Assembly (NCBI GenBank): GCA_024734555.1
Contig: JANPWX010000153.1
Location: forward strand, 89,501 to 153,500
Origin: Trochalopteron elliotii
Lineage: Eukaryota; Chordata; Aves; Passeriformes; Leiothrichidae
DNA: 64,000 nucleotides
Reading direction: 5' to 3'
Shown here: positions 56,957 through 64,000 of the stretch, piece after piece
Layout of the letters: every line of letters starts with the position of its first letter
How positions within the stretch are numbered: the stretch's first letter is position 1
Program-made: the position numbers and the translations under genes
Notes under the pieces: model-generated
What the model saw: the letters and a program-made list of their open reading frames with translations, nothing else
What the model was told of the DNA's origin: nothing
Database searches by the model: none

Positions 56957-57206
56957 AGCAGAGATCCCCAGTGGTGCCAGGAGCAGAGATCCCCAATGGT
57001 GCTAAGAATAGAGATCCCTGATGGTGCCAAGAGCAGAGATCTGATGGTGCCAAGAGCAGAGATCTCCTGATGGTGGCAGGAACAGAGATCCCCAATGGTG
57101 CTAAGAATAGAGATCCCTGATGGTGCCAAGAGCAGAGATCTCCTGATGGTGGCAGGAACAGAGATCCCCAGTTGTGCCAGGAGCAGAGATCCCCAGTTGT
57201 GCCAGG
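56957..57206. repeat. Minisatellite, 25-bp unit, ten copies
   Basis: The unit is AGCAGAGATCCCCAGTGGTG plus CCAGG. Copies vary at GAT/CCC, GTGCCAGG/GTGCTAAG and AGCAG/AATAG, and lengths are 23-26. Units 3-5 are largely repeated as units 7-8, a higher-order pattern. Confidence 0.95.
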
Positions 57207-57734
57207 AGCAGTGTTTCCCCTCTCTGTTTCCTGAGTGGCCCTGGGGGTGTTTACATGGCACATCTCTGACTTTCCTCTTCTCTCTGTATCCTGGCCAGTG
57301 CCATCCTCCAGGGCCTCTCCTTTCCTTGCCATCATCCCTGATGTCCCAAGGGGACACTGCAGAGCCCTGGCAGTGCCCCTGTGAATGGGGCTTGATCCCA
57401 GAGCACCATCCCTCACTGCACATCCCACTTTGCCCGTGCCAGGATCTCCCTTTGAGTTGCTCTTCAGCCCTTCCCATCTTGTCCTGCCCTCCACTGCCCC
57501 TCCAAGGGCTTCAGACTCAAGGGACAGAGTTTCAGTCCTTATGGAAGGTGGTGGCAGATGGTAATTTCACAGCAGCCATGGGGACTGCACTTGAGGGCTC
57601 CTTCAGGTTCACAGGTGACATCTCTTCTCAACAGGAGGGAGTTTTGGTTTCCACACAGACTCATGTCAAGCTGTCCTTCCTCTGCAATTAACATCAATTA
57701 ACATCCTTCCCTACCTGGCTCCTGTCCTGATCAC
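57207..57734. other. Unique non-coding DNA
   Basis: GC-richer than the regions to the left. The long minus-strand open frame (56547-57494) crosses the minisatellite and CR1 piece and is not a gene. Confidence 0.45.
57729..57734. repeat. Target-site duplication, left (GATCAC)
   Basis: It precedes the LTR; the right partner at 58380-58385 is GGTCAC, one mismatch. Confidence 0.65.
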
Positions 57735-58379
57735 TGTGGTCCCGGGTTTGGTTTCCCACCCGAGATTCCGGCTGTTAAGAGTCCTTGGCCCTCCCAAAGC
57801 CCTGAGCTGTGTCGTGTGAAAAAGCACAGTCTCCAAGGCCTTGTTTTCAGCTTTCTCGTGTTGTTTATTGTTTGATATCTCAGAATTCTCTCTGCACCCA
57901 GCCGAGGTCTGGACAGGGCTGGGACACGAGGCCACTGCCCCCCGGTGAGGCGGTGCTCTACTCTTATACAGATAACTACGTGTCCATTATTTACCAATTT
58001 GTGCCAATTGACCTACACTAGAAAGGTCACTTGTACCTTAACCCAATCCCCTCAAACTACTTTGTGTCATCACCACCTCAGAAGATGGAGGACGAGGAAG
58101 AAGGAGAAGAACTTAGGGCAACACCCTAAATCCTCCATTTTGTCCCCCATTTACCTCTATACTAAGAATCCTAAAACTACAAAATTTTTCACTCCGTGCT
58201 GTGCTAAGCTACTATTTTCACACCCTCGAGGTTTGCAATTCTTCTCCTAGTGCTGGAAGCTTTTCCCATGGACTAAAATCACTCGGTGTCTTTCTGGGCT
58301 GTGTGCCAAGGTCTCCAACCCCCCTGGACCGGCTTCACACCCCCCTGTCCAGGGCTCAAATTCTCTTCCTCAGGTCCCA
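57735..58379 (-). mobile_element. Solo LTR of an endogenous retrovirus (645 bp)
   Basis: On the minus strand it begins TGGGACCTGAGG and ends GGGACCACA. It contains GTATAAGAG (TATA-like), then AATAAAC followed by a GAAAGC-rich segment, the order expected of U3-R-U5. Near-identical 6-bp duplications flank it. It differs from the 300-bp LTR family at 24.9-26.0 kb. No internal viral sequence accompanies it, so it is a solo LTR. Confidence 0.85.
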
Positions 58380-58385
58380 GGTCAC
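58380..58385. repeat. Target-site duplication, right (GGTCAC)
   Basis: Right partner of 57729-57734. Confidence 0.65.
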
Positions 58386-58601
58386 CCAAAGGGGTGCCCT
58401 GGACTCCAACACTGTGGATCCACCTTCTCCAGCCCAAAACATCCCCAAAGCCTTTTCCTCTCCATTTTCTCTCTGTCCAGCAATTCCTGTCCCTCCCCAG
58501 CCATCAGCAAAGCCCTTGGTGGCACTGTCCCTTCCTGCATGGGGACAGTGGGGTGTCCTCAGAGGGTCACTGCCCCAAGCCATGGGGATTGGAGCCACCT
58601 G

Positions 58602-58645
58602 CACCATGGCAGGGGGTTGGAATGAGATGATCTTTTAGGTCCTGG
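58602..58645 (+). mobile_element. CR1 LINE 3' end remnant
   Basis: ACCATGGCAGGGGGTTGGAA then GATGATCTTTTAGGTCCTGG match a short CR1 sense end, interrupted at once by a second CR1 piece. Confidence 0.7.
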
Positions 58646-58866
58646 AATGGATTGTCCAGGGAATTAGTGGTGGAGTCCCCATCTCTGAAGGTTTTTCAGG
58701 AATGCCTGGATGTGGCACTCAGTGCTCTGGTCTGGGTGACAAGGTGGGGATTGGTCACAGGTGGGACTCTGGTCTTGGGGCTGTTTTCCAACATTATTGA
58801 TTGTGTGACCCTGTGGTTCCATCCCTTCCAACCCAAACCACTGTGGAATTCCATGTTTCTGTGATC
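58646..58866 (+). mobile_element. CR1 LINE 3' fragment, other subfamily
   Basis: Sense copy with GTGGAGTCCCCATCTCTGAAG, GTTTTTCAGGAATGCC, TGTGGCACTCAGTGCTCTGG, GGTCACAGGTGGGACTC and CCCTTCCAACCCAAACCAC, ending GTTTCTGTGATC. The body is of the subfamily also seen antisense at 33744. Confidence 0.88.
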
Positions 58867-60249
58867 TGCATCACTTCTGAAGTGTTTCATCACACTGATG
58901 AAAACTAGGGCATGAAAAAGGTCACTCAGCCAGGTTAATCTCTTTAATAATAATTTGGGTGTGGATTTTTCTAAATTTGTTCCCCTCCATCACTGTTTTC
59001 TCCTTCCTTAAGGACAAGAAAATTATTCCTCCTTTGTTATAAATCCACTTTTGCTGTGCTTTGCTCTCTGTTTCCTGTTTCTGTGACGTGCCCTGTGGAG
59101 ATTTGATTGCGAGTGCAAGTGGTTTTCTTGTGAAAGTTTTCTGATTTTCAGGGCTTGGAGGAGAAAGGGTCACTCCTCAGTTTTGTTGGTTTATGAGTGT
59201 GTTGTTAATCTGCTTAGAAGAGTCCAGCACAGAGGTAATGTGAGCTTTTGAAAGAAGAGTCTCTTGTGGTTATGAGAAACTTTGACTGGGCAATATCTGT
59301 CTGTCTCCAGCCAAAAAAAAAAAAACCACCAGAATAAACCTTCCTTATTTTCTTGGTGTAACTTATAAACCTGTTACAGTTTTTGCATTAAAATCTTCCT
59401 ATACAAAGGAGATGTCCATTTTTTGATATTTTATTCATAAGATCCCTCAAGGTGTCATTGAAATTCTCTCAGTCTTTCATCAGCATGATCCACTCTTGGA
59501 GGGTACACCTGCACAATAGATGAAATGGTTGTCCTCGGAGAATAATGGCAGCCATCCTGATATTAATTTGGTTCCAAGTAATTATCAAGTTCATATCTTT
59601 CAGTTTGCTGGGAAACTTTTCCTTCCTTTTGTCTTTCTTCCTTTTTTTTCTTTTTTTTTTTTTTTTTTCCCTGTTCTAAATAGAATTATCTGGGCTTGTT
59701 AGTGCTGCTCCAGGCTCTCCATAGACTGATCCTCTTCTCTGGGACTTCAGCTCGGGTTAATACCTTCAGCCATGAATTTTTTGTCCTGAAGTTATTTTAA
59801 TTGTGTGTGTGAGGATCAATAATGGGCCACACAGAAATTTGCACCTGATGGGGGTAATTACTGCTGCAGGAAAATAAAATGCCTTTTATCACTTCTGTGC
59901 AGGTGTTGCTCTATCAGTTACACCCCTGTGAGTGGACAGTCAGGTTCAAGTCAGTGGTGGCCTCTCTCCAGACCATTTAGGTGCTTTTTTCTATAATAAT
60001 ATTGAAAAATACAGTCAGAATATGCCCACAAATACATCTCAGCTGGGGACAAATCCCTCTCCTTGTCCTGCAGAGCTGTGTGACCAAGGCTGGTGATGAT
60101 GGAAGAGCAACTCCAAATCACAAAATTCCTGAGAAGGTGCTTCAGTGATGGGTATTTTCAAACCCACCAGGGTGCATCAGCATTTTGGGGCTGGTTGGAG
60201 CAGAGGCTCAGCTCCATCCATCCCACAGCATGCAGAGCTCACAGGAGGG
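58867..60249. other. Unique non-coding DNA
   Basis: A T-rich tract sits at 59641-59669 and an A run near 59314. No supportable gene or mobile element. Confidence 0.5.
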
Positions 60250-60475
60250 GTCAGGCTGGGAGAGATCCCTCTGGGTCACCTGGTCCCAAACCCCTGCTCA
60301 GGTAAGGTCATCCCAGAGCACAGGGAATGGGATTGTGTCCAGAGAATTCTAGAGTATCTCCTGTGAGGAGACTCCACACCCTCGCTGGGCTCTGTTCTGT
60401 GCTTGGTCACTGCAGAGGGAAGAAGATTTTTGCTGTATTCAGGTGAAACTTTCTGCCTGTTCCTCTTGTCCCAGG
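60250..60475 (-). mobile_element. CR1 LINE fragment, older subfamily
   Basis: Antisense copy with GGAGAGATCCCTCTGGGTCA, TGGTCCCAAACCCCTGCTC, AGGAGACTCCACACCCTCGC and GAAACTTTCTGCCTGTTCC blocks. It abuts an A/C-only tract. Confidence 0.8.
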
Positions 60476-60487
60476 AGGTTCTTTGGA

Positions 60488-60800
60488 TGCCAAAAAAACA
60501 AACAAAAAAACCCCACCAAAACTAAAAACACTCCCAAAAAAATCCCCCAAAAAACCAAAAAAAAAACCCCAAAAAAACAACAAAAAAACCACAAAAAACC
60601 AAAAAAAAACAAAAAAGCAAAAAAAAACCCAAAAACCCCCAAAACAACACCACCCCCCCAGAAAAACCAAAAAAAAACCCCAAAAACAAAAAAAACCCCA
60701 AAAACAACAACAACACCCCCCCAAAAAAACAAACAGCAACACAAACAACAACGAAAACCCCTCAAAAATCCCAAAAACGCCCAAAAAAACCCCAAGAAAA
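60488..60800. repeat. 310-bp A/C-only low-complexity tract
   Basis: Runs of A broken by CC to CCCCCCC groups, with only a handful of G or T in the whole tract. On the minus strand it is G/T-only, with repeated GGGG. The lysine/proline or phenylalanine/glycine-rich open frames here are artefacts. Confidence 0.95.
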
Positions 60801-62740
60801 CCAAGTGGTTGGAGAATTTGGTAGTCTGGCACTAAATAATTGTGCTAAAGTATTTTCTTGTTTGTGCTGAAGTATTTTCTTCTGCAGTAAGATAAAGAGA
60901 CAAGACAGCAGCAGCTTTGATACTTACATTCATTACATGTATTATCTCTATGAACCCACAATATTTCAGATCTGGTGTCTTTTTATAACGAGTGCCTTTT
61001 TTTGTAATCAATTTTACAAATAAGCATTCTAAGTAAAATTATTTCATCTGTATGAGCCCATGATATTTCAGATACAATGTATTTTTTTCTGGATGTCTTT
61101 TTTTGTATATAATGAGTGTCTTTCGAAGGATTGATTTTACAAGTACAAAAAACAGTGAGCCTTTGGAAAAGTTGAGGAAGGACTTAAATCCAATTAAAGC
61201 CTTGCAGCAGAAGGGCTGAAGGGTGCAGAGAAATCCAAAACATTAGGATGATTAAGATAGAAAAGCCAATTTAAACAGATGTTATCCAAAAAAAAAATTA
61301 ATTTTTTAAATTATTATTTGGGAAACCTTGTCCATGGGTGCTGCTGCAGCACAGGGGTCTGGGCAGAGGAGGAGCCCAACAGCATTTTTTTTCATTATTA
61401 AGGATTTCTCCTTCTTTCCCCTGGCTCTTGCCATCCAATTTGTATTTTGAAGGAAGCCTGCAAGAAATTTTGTGTTTTCTTCAATACTCTGGGTTTATTC
61501 CTGTTCACACCACTCTCCTTTTCCCCCCCATTGGCAGTAAATCCTTAGGCTGAGCCATCCATTTATTACAGGTTGGCAGTTGTTCAGTCTGCCAGTGCAG
61601 AGTGATCTGATTTTAGCTGCCAATAGAGCAGCATTAACAAATCTCTTCTGATATTTATCTGTGGCGCTGCTTTTTGCTAAATGGAGAACACAAAGTTTTG
61701 GACACACTGTATTGGGAGTTTTATTGCATCAGGTTGGGCACTTAAAACTTCCCTCCAATATTTTTTCCAGCCTGGCATAACATCCCCAACACTCTCTTGC
61801 ATCCTGTGATGAAGCTTTTTCCTATTTATTTTTTCAGATGCTGCTTCTTGAAAAAGGGAATGTTTGCTGGGAATAATTCTTATTTCTTTCCTGAATGTTT
61901 TATAGAAAACATTTTATAGAAAAAAATTATGCAAAATGTTGAACAATGTATCTGGTTTTTTTTCCCAATTGATCAGATTTTTTTTCCCCCCATTTTTCCC
62001 CATTTCCCCATTTTTCTCCTGTGGAATTATCTCCACTTTTACAAGGAAAAGTCCTTTGTATCTCTGTAGGTTCCACCATCTGGGGGTTTTATCAGAGGAA
62101 GGATTCAGGCCACAATTCTGTGCTTGAGCTCATTCAGACTGGCTGTGCACCAGCACAGTGCTATGGACACCTACTTTAAAAGTTATTTATTTCATAATTC
62201 TCATTTATTTATTAATTTCATCACTTTTTCTTATTTCTCATTTAAATATTTATTTTTCCCTTTATTTTTAAGGGTTGGAGGATGGTGTGGGTTGCTAATT
62301 GGTTTAACATGCAGAAACACTCACTTGGTAATTGTGTTTTACCCTCTTTTCGGGTTGTTTTTTTTGCAAAATATTGGTGGCTTTAATTAAGCAGCCTGCA
62401 GATGGGCTGGAGAAATGATACATTTCACAACACATCCCCATCTTTTTCAGCCATCATACACTTAAATTGCAAATTCTCCTGAACTGTAACCCAGTATCTC
62501 GTGGCTCTGGATTCTACATTTCCCCGCAGATCCTCTGCCTCCAGTGGTGTCAGAGCTGCAGGATGTGACTGTTAATAAAAGGGATTAAACTGCAGCAAAG
62601 CCCCGACATTCAAATGATGTTGAGGGGCTGATTTAAGACCACCAAGGTGGAAAACTGAGGAAGGGGAACCTCTGTGGCTTTGTGCCAGTGGGCTGGGCTG
62701 GTGTGCAGCAGTGGGATGCAGCCCGAGGGCCTGTTGTGAT
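60801..62740. other. Unique non-coding DNA with diverged duplications
   Basis: Two copies of GTGCT(A/G)AAGTATTTTCTT lie at about 60841-60883, then a diverged tandem duplication of about 105 bp (60942-61148). T-rich runs occur near 61968-62020. No gene can be supported. Confidence 0.5.
60942..61148. repeat. Diverged tandem duplication, about 105-bp unit
   Basis: ATGAACCCACAATATTTCAG at about 60950 and ATGAGCCCATGATATTTCAG at about 61052 head two copies that both continue through TGTCTTTTT, GAGTG and TTGATTTTACAA or TCAATTTTACAA. Confidence 0.75.
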
Positions 62741-63011
62741 GGGGCAAGGGGGAATGACTTAAAATGAAGGAGGGCAGGTCTGGATGGGATTTTGGGCAGG
62801 AATTGTTCCCTGGGAGGGTGGGCAGGCCCTATCAGAGGGTGCCCAGAGCAGCTGTGGCTGCCCCTGGATCCCTGGCAGTGCCCAAGGCCAGGTTGGACAT
62901 TGGGGCTTGGAGCAGCCTGGGACAGTGGGAGGTGTCCCTGCCATGGCAGGGGTGGCACTGGGTGGGATTCAACATCCCTTTTAACCCAAACCTTTCTGGG
63001 ATTCTGTGATT
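62741..63011 (+). mobile_element. CR1 LINE 3' fragment
   Basis: Sense copy: GGGGCAAGGGGGAATGACTT, GGGATTTTGGGCAGGAATTG, CAGAGCAGCTGTGGCTGCCC, GGTGTCCCTGCCATGGCAGG and the GGGATTCTGTGATT terminus. Well preserved. Confidence 0.93.
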
Positions 63012-63329
63012 TCTTAAGGATCCCCTGTAACCTGCAATGCAAACCACAACTCTCCTGCTCTTGTTGTGGTCTGAGGAGGCACAAAGTTGGCAAAGATGCT
63101 GAGCCTGGCACACCAAAATTTATCAAACAATGAAAAACTCATTCTCCTCCTTGACTTCTAGCACAAATCTGCCCCAAAAATCAAATTACTGTCTGGCAGG
63201 CCAATCTTCTGCTAAATTTTGAGTCCTACTTTCAACTCTGGAAACTTTTCCATTGAGCAGCTTCAGCATCCTCCTTGTTTGGAGGTGTCTGGTGCTGTGC
63301 CAGGGCAGGGGCAGCCCAGCAGTTCTGTG
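63012..63329. other. Unique non-coding DNA
   Basis: Nothing supportable is seen. Confidence 0.5.
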
Positions 63330-63435
63330 TCACAAAACCACGGGGTCATTTTGGCTGGAAAACACCTCAAAGGTGGTGGAGTCCACCCAGGCAGTGCCAA
63401 ACCCCCTCCTAAACCACGTCCCTCCCAGGTCCTAT
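63330..63435 (-). mobile_element. CR1 LINE 3' fragment, short and degenerate
   Basis: Antisense end with TCACAAAACCACGGGGTC, GGTGGTGGAGTCCACCC and CTAAACCACGTCCCTCCC blocks, of the 33744 subfamily. Confidence 0.7.
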
Positions 63436-64000
63436 CTGTGTTTTCCACCCCCTGACCCATTCCTGGCAGTCAGGGAGCCAACCCTGATTGGAAACTGCAC
63501 TGATCGATGCGAGAGGCAAAAGCTGCAATAAATCCAGCCTGCCAAAGGCACCATCCAGGGGGGAGATTTCCAGCCTCAGATGAGCTTTGGCAAATTTATC
63601 AGCGTGTGGGAGAGGGGCTGTAAATGAGGGAATTATGGTCGCTGTTAATGTTGCTCTGTGATGTTCTCTGACTCCACACCCGTCATTTTAATTCCCAGAA
63701 AAAGGCCTGGGTGCCAAGTGCTTTATAGGCAGAGGAATGGCTTCCAACAGACTTGAGTAAGTTTGGTGTCAGGTCTGCAATGGCAACAGGAGTGGATGTG
63801 TTTTCTTGCAGTTAAAATTGAAATTATCCTCTATTTGATTATTCAATGTTTTTTCTCCCTCCTCTAATATTTTTCTTTTTTTTGTTGTTTTTGATATGAC
63901 CATAAAATAATACATTTTCTCCTAATCCTGTGTTTAAACACATGGAAAGCACAAGCCTGGAACCTTTTTCCTGGAGGATGGATTGCACTGAAGCTGCCTC
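63436..64000. other. Unique non-coding DNA
   Basis: AT-rich towards the end, with a T-rich run near 63872-63890. No gene or repeat is supportable. Confidence 0.5.

Noticed and set aside
56547..57494. 315-codon open frame on the minus strand
   Set aside because: It crosses the 25-bp minisatellite and a CR1 piece and shows no domain; the repeated part only stays open because of the repeat.
60407..60835. Long phenylalanine/glycine- or lysine/proline-rich open frames on both strands
   Set aside because: They result from the A/C-only low-complexity tract.
1..64000. CRISPR array, bacterial operon or phage
   Set aside because: No regularly spaced identical repeats with unique spacers, no ribosome-binding-site/ORF tiling, and clear avian LINE and LTR content.

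Overview
The window looks like intergenic or deep intronic DNA from a songbird (passerine) genome. This rests on about thirty fragments of CR1, the dominant avian LINE. Nearly all are short 3'-end pieces carrying the usual avian tail, in which an ATTCTATG- or GATTCTGTGA-like end follows a conserved block around CCCTGCCCATGGCAGGGG. It also rests on a few LTRs of passerine-type endogenous retroviruses and on the absence of mammalian SINEs or bacterial gene architecture. Base composition is moderately AT-rich. Two runs of N (27059-27394 and 38324-38629) are assembly gaps.

I find no protein-coding gene that I can name. Long open frames come from CR1 fragments, minisatellites, the A/C-rich tract or the gaps. 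The one stretch with some exon character is on the minus strand at 45064-45333. It has a good splice-acceptor context, an 85-90 codon open frame and non-repetitive composition, but I do not recognise the protein and rate it low.

Layout. 1-24 kb: mostly unique AT-rich DNA with scattered CR1 fragments on both strands, two minisatellites (13.9 and 18.8 kb) and a possible conserved stretch near 13 and 22 kb. 24.5-26.0 kb: a nested repeat cluster. Here CR1 pieces are interrupted by an LTR-66 bp-LTR element flanked by a near-matching 6-bp target duplication, followed 125 bp later by a related solo LTR in the opposite orientation with a perfect 6-bp duplication. 26.9-27.5 kb: a polypurine tract running into a gap, then a CR1 end. 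28.2-29.0 kb: a probable ERV fragment. 30-45 kb: CR1 fragments in unique DNA, plus the second gap. 45-56.6 kb: the least repeated part, with several long AT-rich stretches that resemble vertebrate regulatory deserts, a small CpG-rich patch at 50.3-50.8 kb, a 127-bp identical inverted CR1 pair and an AT-rich/TATC microsatellite island. 56.8-64 kb: a 25-bp minisatellite, a 645-bp solo LTR, more CR1, and a 310-bp A/C-only low-complexity tract.

The most interesting structure is in the repeats. Two CR1 copies 21.6 kb apart share the same non-CR1 sequence beyond their 3' ends. The LTR pair has almost nothing between its LTRs. I could make no alignments or database searches, so repeat family names are kept at the level of CR1 and LTR, and CR1 ends are approximate to about 10-20 bp.
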